Source: an uncultured Clostridia bacterium (lineage in GTDB: Bacteria; Bacillota; Clostridia; TANB77; CAG-508). From it: a stretch of DNA of 34,807 nt. The stretch spans positions 1 to 34,807 of the forward strand of contig CALXPV010000010.1 in assembly GCA_944390295.1 (NCBI GenBank), read 5' to 3'. The translations under genes were made by a program, and so were the position numbers. Positions within the stretch are counted from its first letter, which is position 1; the number at the start of each line of letters is the position of its first letter. Positions 14,898 to 23,759 of this stretch are shown piece by piece. The notes beneath the pieces are model-generated. The model did not search any database. It was not told the origin of the DNA and saw only the letters and a program-made list of their open reading frames with translations.

Positions 14898-16907
14898 TTA
14901 TTCTATTTTTGATATTTTAAAATTATCATAATCAATTTCATATTTACGATTTGTTTCATTATTTGATTTTATAACTATTGAATTATCATCTGTATTTAGT
15001 GCTGCATCTAACCCTGTCTCTCTTAAACGATTTACTGTAACAATACCTTTTATTTGTTTTATTTGATTTTCATCACCATTTGCTTGTGCAATCATAGCTA
15101 CATATTCTTGGTTATTTTGTAAATCATCCTTTGCCAAATTTAATGCTCTTTGTACTTGTGATTTAAACTCATCCTCATCAAAGGCATCTACTATTCTGCT
15201 CCATTTTAGAGATCCTTGATAATTTATAGCATTAGCATCAAATCCTAATGCAGCTAATTTTGTAGTATATAAATAATTTAATCTATCTCTTATAGCATTA
15301 TAGTTTGATGTAAAATCTTCTAATGTCATATCATTTATTCTTACTGAATTCTCTGCAGTTAATTCTTCTACTGTCACCTCTGCATTAAAATCTTTACTAG
15401 AATTAAATTTAATATTATTAATTTTATTATGATCATTACTGTTCAATTCTATTGTTAAATTTAATAATGAATCTTCTGTGCTTCCTTCTAGTTTAAAATT
15501 TAATGCAAAATCATTTGTTGTTGTTTCTCCAGTTTGTGAAACCACTCTAATTTTAAACTCATTGTTTGCATTTGATGTAACTCTTTCTAGTGTAGTAGTT
15601 GTTGTAACTGGTGTTTCTTCATTAGTAGTTTTTGTAATAGTAACTTTTTGATTTTCTGTTTTATTATCATTATCTATTTTGTAAATTTCTTTTCCTGTTT
15701 CTATTGTTGTAGTTACCAAACTTCTATTAGCTTCATATGCTGTAATCTTTAATATTTCTTCTTCATCTACAGCATTTCTTTTTAGTTCATTAATCTTTTC
15801 TTGTATGTCTTCTTTAATATTTACAGTATATGCTTCATCCATTTGTATAAATTCTGTTATATATTTTAAAGTTATATCATCAGACATTAATTGTTCTAAG
15901 AAAGCTATTTTTAATGCTAAAAATTCTTGTGCAGATAATTCTAATACATATGCATTTGCTGTAATAGTTTGTCCATTAGAAACAACATTTACATTTTCCT
16001 GTTTACTATAATGATTTTCTGGAATTTGTGTATTTAATAGATTTTGATATCTTGCTAATATTTGTTGTTTGTCATTTGGATCCATGTTTTTATAAATGTT
16101 ATAATTTATTGGATAAATTTTATTTGGTAATCCATCTGGATTTTCTACATTTAATTTAGTATATACATCTCTTAAATTCTCATTGTTTAGTGTCAAATAT
16201 TGATATAACACCTCATCTGATTTAATTCCATACAAATCCCCATTTTTTATAACATTAAATGTAAATTGGTCTTGATCATTATATTTAATCTTTGCTACTG
16301 CAGATTGTTTTTTATCTAACAAATTACTATTAACTTCATATGTTATTTTTAAATTATTCATTAGAGTATCAAATTGCGCAGTATCAGGTTGTGGAGTAAC
16401 AATTTGTTCTGGTTCTGCTGTTTCTTCTGTAGCATTTGTATCTCCAGCTATTGTATTTGCTATTCCATTTGGATCAGCAACTAAGTTTTGATCTGTAACA
16501 GCATTTGCCATTTGTGACTCTAGATTATTTACTACAGTATTTTCTGTTACTGTATTTACAGGTTGTGTTTGTTCTGTAACTGGATTCTGTACAGTTTCTG
16601 TTGCGTTTTGAGCTGTTTCGTTTGTCTGTGGCGTAGCTTCTGTAAGAATTCCTGTTTCTAATGAAATCTCTGCTGTATCTTTATATTTATTATTATTTAA
16701 TTTTTGATAATATCTATCTAATAAATTTGTATCTACTACATTAAAGATACTAGAATTTTGATATGCATATTTATAAAACAACTCACTATTACTTTTAAAC
16801 ATATCTGTTGCATAACTTAGATATGCAATAACACCACCAATAATTAAAGCTAATACAAGTATTACGGAAAGTACTATTATTAATATTCTTTTCTTTCTTC
16901 CCATCAT
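14898..16907 (-). CDS. Large membrane-anchored extracytoplasmic protein, unrecognised
   Basis: A 669-residue protein. A basic start (MMGRKKR) and one hydrophobic segment (about 7-30) predict a signal anchor with the rest outside the membrane. Residues ~95-175 form a Thr/Asn/Glu/Gln-rich, probably disordered linker with repeated VTENTV- and ATETVQN-like patches. The rest mixes beta-rich and helical parts with many Asn/Thr and no cysteine or enzyme motif that I recognise. The GGAGGAAG site fits the first ATG. It is the last gene of the lepA cluster, 23 bp after rlmB. No terminator is seen before the rpmF promoter. Confidence 0.75.
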   Translation of the reverse strand: MMGRKKRILIIVLSVILVLALIIGGVIAYLSYATDMFKSNSELFYKYAYQNSSIFNVVDTNLLDRYYQKLNNNKYKDTAEISLETGILTEATPQTNETAQNATETVQNPVTEQTQPVNTVTENTVVNNLESQMANAVTDQNLVADPNGIANTIAGDTNATEETAEPEQIVTPQPDTAQFDTLMNNLKITYEVNSNLLDKKQSAVAKIKYNDQDQFTFNVIKNGDLYGIKSDEVLYQYLTLNNENLRDVYTKLNVENPDGLPNKIYPINYNIYKNMDPNDKQQILARYQNLLNTQIPENHYSKQENVNVVSNGQTITANAYVLELSAQEFLALKIAFLEQLMSDDITLKYITEFIQMDEAYTVNIKEDIQEKINELKRNAVDEEEILKITAYEANRSLVTTTIETGKEIYKIDNDNKTENQKVTITKTTNEETPVTTTTTLERVTSNANNEFKIRVVSQTGETTTNDFALNFKLEGSTEDSLLNLTIELNSNDHNKINNIKFNSSKDFNAEVTVEELTAENSVRINDMTLEDFTSNYNAIRDRLNYLYTTKLAALGFDANAINYQGSLKWSRIVDAFDEDEFKSQVQRALNLAKDDLQNNQEYVAMIAQANGDENQIKQIKGIVTVNRLRETGLDAALNTDDNSIVIKSNNETNRKYEIDYDNFKISKIE

Positions 16908-16930
16908 TTTTTCTTCCTCCTCTTTGGTAA

Positions 16931-17674
16931 CTAATTCATTCTTTGTTTAACTGCTTCATATATTATAATTCCTGCTGATACAGATGCATTTAAAGATGTT
17001 ATTTTACCTTTCATTGGAATTTTTACCATAAAATCACAGTTTTCTTTTACTAATCTACTTATTCCAAATCCTTCACTTCCAATAACTATTGCTATAGGAA
17101 TTTTATAATTTTCTTGATAATAATATTGTTTAGTATTCATGTCTGTTCCACAAATCCAAACATCATTTTTCTTCAAGAATTTTATAGTTTCTGTAATATT
17201 GTTTACTCTTGCTATCTTCATATGTTCTGTAGCCCCTGCAGAAACTTTATTTACTGTACTATTTACTGATGCAGCTCTTCTTTTAGGAATTACTATTCCA
17301 TGAACTCCTGCTGTTTCTGCTGTTCTAATTATTGCTCCTAAATTATGTGGATCTTCTATTCCATCTAATATTAGTATAAAAGGTTCTTCATTTCTGTTTT
17401 TGGCCTCTTCTAATATATCTTCTATTTCGCAATATTCAAATGGAGGCACTATTGCTATTACTCCTTGATAGTTTTCTACCTGAGCCATTTCTTTCATTTG
17501 CTTTTTATCTTTTTCTACTATTATTACTTTTCTTTCTTTCGCTTTTGCAAGTATTTTATTTATTGAACCATGTTTTTCTCCTTTTTCAACAAATATTTTA
17601 TTAATATCTTTGCCACTTTCTAATAATTCCAGTACAGCATTTCTTCCTTCTATTTGATCACTATATTCTTTCAT
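16931..17674 (-). CDS. rlmB: 23S rRNA (guanosine-2'-O-)-methyltransferase, SpoU/TrmH family
   Basis: A 247-residue SPOUT methyltransferase. An N-terminal substrate-binding domain (IEGRNAVLELL at 8-18) is followed by the knotted SAM domain with DGIEDPHNLGAIIRTAE, IGSEGFGISRLV and KGKITSLNASVSAGI, the three SpoU motifs. RlmB methylates the 23S peptidyl-transferase loop (G2251 in E. coli); closely related TrmH-family enzymes cannot be excluded. The start ATGA overlaps the stop of the upstream gene by 4 nt, and the ribosome binding site lies within that gene, so translation is probably coupled. Confidence 0.9.
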   Translation of the reverse strand: MKEYSDQIEGRNAVLELLESGKDINKIFVEKGEKHGSINKILAKAKERKVIIVEKDKKQMKEMAQVENYQGVIAIVPPFEYCEIEDILEEAKNRNEEPFILILDGIEDPHNLGAIIRTAETAGVHGIVIPKRRAASVNSTVNKVSAGATEHMKIARVNNITETIKFLKKNDVWICGTDMNTKQYYYQENYKIPIAIVIGSEGFGISRLVKENCDFMVKIPMKGKITSLNASVSAGIIIYEAVKQRMN

Positions 17675-18330
17675 TTTTCCTCCTTTCCAGATATTCTTTT
17701 TAAATAATCTTCTAAAAAATTTAATAATGTTTCTAATTTACTAAAATTTTCTATATCTCTATACTCTTTTGATATTTCAATTTGCATACATGGAATTTCT
17801 GCTTTTTCAGATATATAATTTGAAATTGTATTTAATGTAGATGCTTTGAAAATTTTATCTATTGTAATATTTAATATTCCATATTCTTTTCCTAACTTTC
17901 TAAAGTCATATGCATAACCTGTTTGACTTCTCAAAGTTTTTAAGTTATTTGTTCCTATATCTATATCAAAACCTTGATAGTTTTTAGCTCCATGAATATC
18001 CAAAAGAAATTTTATATTTCTTTCTTTTATTACTTCTAAAATTTTATCTTTATATGTATTATTTTCTATATCATAATTAGCATCATCATTATAATTTTTA
18101 GTTTTATATATACAATGGCAATTCAAACTTTTTTGTAAAGTAATGGCAATTGTTCCAGTACACATATCTTTTCCTTTTATCTTTCCATTTCTACATTGAC
18201 TTACACTATGTGGTGCAGATATCAAAATATTATTTTTCCCTTGTATATATTCAAATGATTTATTACTTTTATTTTTATACTCATCAAATTTATTATTTAC
18301 TAATTGAAATTCTGTTTTAGTTATTTTCAT
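17671..18330 (-). CDS. N-formylglutamate amidohydrolase-like protein
   Basis: A 219-residue cytoplasmic protein. The pattern ISAPHS (37-42), LLDIHG (109-114) and MQIEIS (182-187) matches the metal-binding layout of the N-formylglutamate amidohydrolase/carboxypeptidase-like superfamily, with His41, Asp111, His113 and Glu185 as probable zinc-site residues. The true substrate is unknown; members of this group seldom act in histidine breakdown outside hut operons, and no hut genes are visible. It is translationally coupled to rlmB (4-nt overlap) and lies 12 bp after the deoxyribosyltransferase-like gene. Its ribosome binding site (TAGGTAA) is weak. Confidence 0.65.
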   Translation of the reverse strand: MKITKTEFQLVNNKFDEYKNKSNKSFEYIQGKNNILISAPHSVSQCRNGKIKGKDMCTGTIAITLQKSLNCHCIYKTKNYNDDANYDIENNTYKDKILEVIKERNIKFLLDIHGAKNYQGFDIDIGTNNLKTLRSQTGYAYDFRKLGKEYGILNITIDKIFKASTLNTISNYISEKAEIPCMQIEISKEYRDIENFSKLETLLNFLEDYLKRISGKEEK

Positions 18331-18342
18331 ATTTACCTACTA

Positions 18343-18717
18343 CTATTTTTCTATATTTTCTAGATGTCCTTTAAGTGGTATAACACCCCAGCCAATAAGT
18401 TCATCAGCAAATGGTTCATAAATATCATTTTTCAGAAAAACTTTTTTTCCAAAATAAAATCCCATTGCTATTTCTGCAAAACTATTTGCACCAATATAAT
18501 TCTTAATCCCGTTTTTCTCTTCATTTACTACTAACACATAATCTGTTCTTTCATTTTGAATTTCTGAAAAATGTAGCATTGAGTGGTCTCTTTTACACAT
18601 TGGTACTAAAAATTCTTTTGGTATTACTACTTCAAAGCCATCTTTTTCTAGTTCTTGCCCTAATTTTATTATATAGTCTTTAAATGTTCTACTTCCACAC
18701 AAAACTAATCTTTTCAT
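18343..18717 (-). CDS. Nucleoside 2-deoxyribosyltransferase-like protein
   Basis: A 124-residue Rossmann-like protein. The N-terminal LVLCGSRTF (4-12), a central DYVLVVN (59-65) and IGANSFAEIAMGFYFGKKV (75-93), with Glu82 at the position of the family nucleophile, match the nucleoside 2-deoxyribosyltransferase-like/SLOG-type fold. Such proteins cleave or bind nucleotide N-glycosides; the substrate here is unknown. It lies 18 bp after lepA and 12 bp before the amidohydrolase-like gene, so it is cotranscribed. Its GGAG lies about 13 nt from the ATG, so translation initiation may be weak. Confidence 0.65.
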   Translation of the reverse strand: MKRLVLCGSRTFKDYIIKLGQELEKDGFEVVIPKEFLVPMCKRDHSMLHFSEIQNERTDYVLVVNEEKNGIKNYIGANSFAEIAMGFYFGKKVFLKNDIYEPFADELIGWGVIPLKGHLENIEK

Positions 18718-18735
18718 TTAGTATAAATACTCCTC

Positions 18736-20547
18736 TTATTCTTCATCCAACTTTAATACTGATAAAAATGCATCTTGTGGTATTTCTACATTTCCAATTT
18801 CACGCATTTTCTTCTTTCCTCTTTTTTGTTTTTCTAATAATTTTTTCTTTCTTGTAATATCTCCTCCATAACATTTAGCAAGTACGTCTTTTCTCATTGC
18901 AGATATTGTTTCTCTTGCAATTACTTTTCCGCCGATAACTGCTTGTAATGGAATTGTGAATAAGTGTCTTGGAATAACTGTTTTTAGTTTTTCTACCATT
19001 TTTCTTCCTCTATCATATGCAGAATCTTTATGAACTATAAAGCTTAATGCATCGACACTTTCACCATTTACATATATATCTAATTTTACTAATTCTGATC
19101 TTCTATACTCTTTAAGCTCATAATCGAATGAAGCATATCCTTTTGTTTTTGATTTAAGTGTATCAAAAAAATCATATATTATTTCATTTAATGGTAAGTC
19201 ATATATTATTGTTACTCTATTTTCATCAAGATATTTCATATCCTGATATATTCCTCTTCTATTTTGGCATATCTCCATAATATTTCCTACAAACTCTTTT
19301 GGAGTTAAAATTTCTGCAGTAACATATGGCTCTTCCATATAACTAATCTCTTGAGGACTAGGTAAGTCTGATGGATTATATAATTCTAAAACTTCTCCAT
19401 CAGTTTTATGTACTTTATAAATTACTGATGGTGATGTTGTAATTAAACTTAAATCAAATTCTTTATCTAGTCTTTCCTCTATAATTTCTAGATGTAATAA
19501 TCCTAAAAAACCACATCTAAATCCAAAACCAAGAGCATTAGATGTTTCTGGTTCATATTGAAGTGCTGCATCATTTAGTTGTAATTTTTCTAATGCAACT
19601 TTTAAATTTTCGTAATCACTACCATCAACAGGATATAATCCACAATACACCATTGGATTTACTTTTTTATATCCTGGAAGTGGCTCTTTTGTTGGATTAT
19701 TTTTTAAAGTAATTGTATCACCAACTCTTATGTCTGACAAACTTTTTATGCTTGCTGCAATATATCCAACATCTCCTGCAACTAATTCGTTACAAGGATA
19801 ATATTTTCCTGGTTCAAAAAATCCTACTTCTGTTACAACAAAGCTTTTATTTGATGACATAAGTAAAATTTCGTCTCCAACTTTTACTTTTCCATCTCTA
19901 ATTCTGACATAACTAACTGCCCCTTTATAATTATCATAAAAAGAATCAAATATTAATGATTTTAATGGCTTATTTTCATCTCCTGATGGTGCAGGTATGT
20001 CTGTTACTATTCTTTCCAAAACTTCTTCTACATTTAATCCAGACTTTGCTGAAATACAAGGTGCATCTTCTGCCGGAATTCCTATTATATCTTCTATTTC
20101 TTTTTTTACTTCATCTGGTCTTGCATTTGGTAAATCTATTTTATTAATAACTGGTAATATTTCCAAATTATTATCTAATGCTAAATAAACATTTGCAAGT
20201 GTTTGTGCTTCTACTCCTTGGCTACTGTCTACTACTAAGATAGCTCCTTCACATGCTGCCAAACTTCTAGAAACTTCATAATTAAAATCCACATGTCCTG
20301 GTGTATCTATTAAGTTAAATATATATTCTTGTCCATTTTTTGCTTTATACACCATTCTTACAGATTGTGATTTTATTGTAATTCCTCTTTCACGTTCTAT
20401 CTCCATATTGTCTAAAACTTGTGATTCCATTTCTCTTTTTGAAAGAACTCCTGTCATCTCAATCATTCTATCTGCTAATGTTGATTTTCCGTGATCTATA
20501 TGTGCAATTATACTAAAATTTCTTATGTTCTGCTCTTTATTTTCCAT
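18736..20547 (-). CDS. lepA: Elongation factor 4 (ribosome back-translocase LepA)
   Basis: A 603-residue translational GTPase. G motifs are AHIDHGKST (15-23), DTPGHVDF and NKIDLPNA. The EF-G-like domains III and V and the LepA-specific C-terminal domain follow, ending with [20 protein letters not shown] and [14 protein letters not shown], which are diagnostic of LepA rather than EF-G or TypA. The length is typical. It leads the cluster through rlmB, has a GGAGG site, and shares a divergent promoter region with maf. Confidence 0.97.
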   Translation of the reverse strand: MENKEQNIRNFSIIAHIDHGKSTLADRMIEMTGVLSKREMESQVLDNMEIERERGITIKSQSVRMVYKAKNGQEYIFNLIDTPGHVDFNYEVSRSLAACEGAILVVDSSQGVEAQTLANVYLALDNNLEILPVINKIDLPNARPDEVKKEIEDIIGIPAEDAPCISAKSGLNVEEVLERIVTDIPAPSGDENKPLKSLIFDSFYDNYKGAVSYVRIRDGKVKVGDEILLMSSNKSFVVTEVGFFEPGKYYPCNELVAGDVGYIAASIKSLSDIRVGDTITLKNNPTKEPLPGYKKVNPMVYCGLYPVDGSDYENLKVALEKLQLNDAALQYEPETSNALGFGFRCGFLGLLHLEIIEERLDKEFDLSLITTSPSVIYKVHKTDGEVLELYNPSDLPSPQEISYMEEPYVTAEILTPKEFVGNIMEICQNRRGIYQDMKYLDENRVTIIYDLPLNEIIYDFFDTLKSKTKGYASFDYELKEYRRSELVKLDIYVNGESVDALSFIVHKDSAYDRGRKMVEKLKTVIPRHLFTIPLQAVIGGKVIARETISAMRKDVLAKCYGGDITRKKKLLEKQKRGKKKMREIGNVEIPQDAFLSVLKLDEE

Positions 20548-20573
20548 ACAAATCCTCCATTTTCAATAAGTTT

Positions 20574-20602
20574 ATTTTATCATAGCAAACATCTAAACGC
20601 AA
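20574..20602 (-). promoter_or_regulatory. Promoter of the lepA operon
   Basis: TTGCGT (20602-20597), 17-bp spacer, TAAAAT (20579-20574) on the minus strand. It is back-to-back with the maf promoter. Confidence 0.6.
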
Positions 20603-20604
20603 TA

Positions 20605-20634
20605 TTGATTTTTTAAAACTAACAATGTTATAAT
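20605..20634 (+). promoter_or_regulatory. Promoter of maf-mutS2
   Basis: TTGATT (20605-20610), 18-bp spacer, TATAAT (20629-20634), about 58 bp before maf. Confidence 0.65.
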
Positions 20635-20691
20635 ACAGTCCTATAAGGGAAAATGTAACTTATAAATTTTTTTACTTAAGCGGAGGTTTTT

Positions 20692-21282
20692 ATGGAATTT
20701 ATTTTAGCATCAACTTCTCCAAGAAGAAAACAATTATTATCAACAATTGTAAGTATTTATGATATTATTCCAAGCAATATTGATGAATCTGAAATTAAGA
20801 AAAACGAAAAAAATCCTGAGGAACTAGCAAAAAAATTATCTTATGCTAAAGCGTACTCTGTTTTTTTAGATAAATATAAAGAAAATAATGAATATACAGT
20901 TATTGGTTCTGATACTTTAGTAGCTTTTGGAAATATAATTTTAGGTAAGCCTAAAGATAAAAATGATGCAATTAGGATGCTAAAATTATTACAAGGCAAT
21001 TCTCATGATGTATATACTGGAACAACTGTAATTATAAAAAAAGAACATTCTATTATATTTAAGACTGAAGTTAATAAATCTACAGTTTATTTTAAAAATA
21101 TGTCTTATTATGATATTTGTTCTTATGTAGATACAAAAGAACCTTTAGACAAAGCAGGTGCTTATGCAGTTCAAGGCATTGGTAAGGTTTATTTAAAAGG
21201 ATTTGATGGAGATTATAATTCTATAATTGGTTTAGATACACATATGATAAAAGATACTTTTGAGAGATATAACTTAATTTAA
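20692..21282 (+). CDS. maf: Maf-family nucleoside triphosphate pyrophosphatase
   Basis: A 196-residue cytoplasmic enzyme of the Maf/HAM1-like fold that hydrolyses non-canonical or surplus nucleoside triphosphates to monophosphates. The signature ASTSPRR is at 6-12, IGSDTLVAF (Asp74) and GKPKDKNDAIRML follow, and the C-terminal half has the family DKAGAYAVQG and GDYNSIIGL. Length is normal. A GGAGG site precedes the ATG. mutS2 begins 11 bp downstream, so the two are an operon. Confidence 0.93.
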   Translation: MEFILASTSPRRKQLLSTIVSIYDIIPSNIDESEIKKNEKNPEELAKKLSYAKAYSVFLDKYKENNEYTVIGSDTLVAFGNIILGKPKDKNDAIRMLKLLQGNSHDVYTGTTVIIKKEHSIIFKTEVNKSTVYFKNMSYYDICSYVDTKEPLDKAGAYAVQGIGKVYLKGFDGDYNSIIGLDTHMIKDTFERYNLI

Positions 21283-21293
21283 GGAGTTTATAT

Positions 21294-23660
21294 ATGTTAG
21301 AAAAAAATTTAGAAAAATTAGAATTTAATAAAGTTCTTGATATTCTTTCTTCTTTTGCAAAAACTAATATTGGAAAAGAATATTGTCTTTCTTTACGTCC
21401 AATGACCGATAAAGTAAAACTAGAAAAACTATTAAGTGAAACAAATACAGCTATATTATTAAGATATAAAAAAGGTCAGCCACCTATTGGAGGGATTTCA
21501 ACTGATATACAAATTTGGTTAAAAGCTTTAAATAGTAATAAAGTTTTATCTATTTCAAGCATTTTGGAATTAGCTAAACTTTTAAAGATTTCAAGAGAAA
21601 TGAAAAGCTATTTCTTTGATGATAAATTAATCGACCTTGATGACTTCTCTGTATTATATGATTATTTTAATAATTTATATACAAATATATATCTTGAAAA
21701 TAAAATTTTTAATATTATTTTAGATGAAAACAATATAGCTGATAACGCAAGTTCTGAATTATTAAATATTCGTACATCTAAAAGAAAATTAGAACAAGAA
21801 ATTCGTGATAAATTAAATCATTATATTTCTTCTTATTCAAAATATCTACAAGAACCAGTTATTACTATTAGAAATGATAGATTTGTTATTCCAGTAAAGG
21901 AAGAATATAAAAGTAATGTTAAAGGTTTTGTACATGATATGTCTAATAGTGGCTCTACTATTTTTATTGAACCACTTTCTATATTTGAACTTAATAGTAA
22001 AATCACAAACTTAATAGTTGAAGAAAATATTGAAATTGAAAAAATACTTACTAATTTAACTAATTTACTTGCAGATATTTCTTCACAATTAGAAAATAAC
22101 TTAAATATTATTGGTATATTGGATTTTATTTTTGCAAAAGCAAATTATTCTATTTCTATAGATGGTAATATGCCTATAATAAATACTGATAAAAAAATCA
22201 ATTTTATAAAAGCAAGACATCCTTTAATTCCAAAAGAAAAAGTTGTACCTATAGATATTAATTTAGGTTATGATTTTGATACATTAGTAATAACAGGTCC
22301 AAATACAGGTGGTAAAACTGTTACTTTAAAAACTGTTGGATTACTTACATTAATGGCAATGTCTGGGTTAAATATTCCTGCTAATGAAAATAGTAGCTTT
22401 TATATTTTTGATAATGTTTTTGCAGATATTGGTGATGAACAAAGTATTCAAGAATCTTTAAGTACTTTTTCTTCACATATGCTTAATATTGTGGAAATAA
22501 TGAATAATTCTACTGAAAATAGCTTAGTTTTAGTTGATGAGTTAGGTTCTGGAACAGATCCAATAGAAGGAAGTTCTTTAGCAATAAGCATTTTAGAAGA
22601 ACTACATAATAGAAATACTCTAACTATTGCTACAACACATTATCCTGAAATAAAAAATTATGCTTTAACTTCTAGCGGATTTAAAAATGCCAGCCAAGAA
22701 TTTGACATTGCTACTCTTTCCCCTACATATAAACTTTTAATAGGTGTACCGGGAAAAAGTAATGCATTTGCGATTAGCGAAAAATTAGGATTATCTAAAA
22801 AAATCTTAGATAGAGCTAATAGTTTTATTGATGCTGACACTATACGTGTAGAAGACTTATTAAAAAGTATTTATGATGATAAACAAACAATTGAAAACGA
22901 AAAAGTAGAAATAGAAAATAAATTAAAAGAAATTTCTATATTACAAAAAAATCTAGAAAAAGATAATTTTGATTTAGAGAAAAAACAGAAAGAAATTATA
23001 GAAAAAGCAAAAATAGAAGCTCGTGAAATATTATATGGAGCCAAAGAAGAAGCATCACAAATAATTAAAGAAATGCGTTCTGTTTCAAAAGACTCATCTT
23101 CTTTAAAAGTTTTAGATAATTATAGAAACAAACTAAATACTTCTTTAAAAGAAACTGTTTCTTCTAATTCTAATGTTTCTAATATAAACTCAAATATTAA
23201 TATTTCGGAATTAGAAATTGGAATGAATGTATTTGTACATAAGTTTATGACTGATGGAACACTTCTTTCTTTACCAAATAAAGATAATCAAGTACAAGTA
23301 CAAATCGGAAGTATGAAAACTTTTGTACCTGTTTCAAATTTATCAAAGTCTAAAAAACAAACTAATAACATTAATAATAAAAAATCCGGAATTTCTAAGA
23401 TTTCAAAATCTAAGACTATTTCTAGCGAAATTAATGTAATTGGACAAAATGTTGAAGAAGCAATTTTTGTTATAGATAAATATTTGGATGATTGTAGTTT
23501 AGCCAAACTTAAAACTATTCGAATTGTTCATGGAAAAGGTACTGGTAAATTACGTGAAGGAATTCATAAATTTTTAAGAACTAATCCACATGTAAGCAGT
23601 TTTAGAATTGGTACATATGGCGAAGGTGAAATGGGTGTTACAGTTGTTGAATTAAAATAA
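21294..23660 (+). CDS. mutS2: Endonuclease MutS2
   Basis: A 788-residue MutS2, which acts on recombination intermediates and, in Bacillus, in rescue of collided ribosomes. It lacks the mismatch-recognition domain of MutS, as expected. The core has the Walker A GPNTGGKT at 335-342 and the Walker B/signature region LVDELGSGTDPIEGS. A long charged coiled coil follows (about 520-600), then a KOW-like segment and a C-terminal Smr nuclease domain with VHGKGTGKLREG near 745-756. Length is typical. The ribosome binding site is GGAG. A strong terminator follows. Confidence 0.96.
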   Translation: MLEKNLEKLEFNKVLDILSSFAKTNIGKEYCLSLRPMTDKVKLEKLLSETNTAILLRYKKGQPPIGGISTDIQIWLKALNSNKVLSISSILELAKLLKISREMKSYFFDDKLIDLDDFSVLYDYFNNLYTNIYLENKIFNIILDENNIADNASSELLNIRTSKRKLEQEIRDKLNHYISSYSKYLQEPVITIRNDRFVIPVKEEYKSNVKGFVHDMSNSGSTIFIEPLSIFELNSKITNLIVEENIEIEKILTNLTNLLADISSQLENNLNIIGILDFIFAKANYSISIDGNMPIINTDKKINFIKARHPLIPKEKVVPIDINLGYDFDTLVITGPNTGGKTVTLKTVGLLTLMAMSGLNIPANENSSFYIFDNVFADIGDEQSIQESLSTFSSHMLNIVEIMNNSTENSLVLVDELGSGTDPIEGSSLAISILEELHNRNTLTIATTHYPEIKNYALTSSGFKNASQEFDIATLSPTYKLLIGVPGKSNAFAISEKLGLSKKILDRANSFIDADTIRVEDLLKSIYDDKQTIENEKVEIENKLKEISILQKNLEKDNFDLEKKQKEIIEKAKIEAREILYGAKEEASQIIKEMRSVSKDSSSLKVLDNYRNKLNTSLKETVSSNSNVSNINSNINISELEIGMNVFVHKFMTDGTLLSLPNKDNQVQVQIGSMKTFVPVSNLSKSKKQTNNINNKKSGISKISKSKTISSEINVIGQNVEEAIFVIDKYLDDCSLAKLKTIRIVHGKGTGKLREGIHKFLRTNPHVSSFRIGTYGEGEMGVTVVELK

Positions 23661-23672
23661 ATATATATACCA

Positions 23673-23710
23673 GGGACATGATTATATTTTTTCATGTCCC
23701 CCATTTTTTT
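23673..23710 (+). terminator. Intrinsic terminator of maf-mutS2
   Basis: GGGACATGA (23673-23681), AT-rich loop, TCATGTCCC (23692-23700), then CCATTTTTTT. Confidence 0.85.
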
Positions 23711-23758
23711 ATGTGTAACAAGCAAAAGTTCCTATGTCCGTGCAATATATATAGCAAT
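23711..23758. repeat. Diverged copy A of an intergenic repeat
   Basis: This stretch (TAACAAGCAAAAGTTCCTAT, then GTCCGTGCAATA...AGCAAT) resembles 26819-26870 (TAACAAGGCCGAAGTTTCCT, then ATATTCGTGCGATT...AGCAAT). It fills the gap between the mutS2 terminator and the end of recN. Similarity is by eye. Confidence 0.45.
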
Positions 23759-23759
23759 T

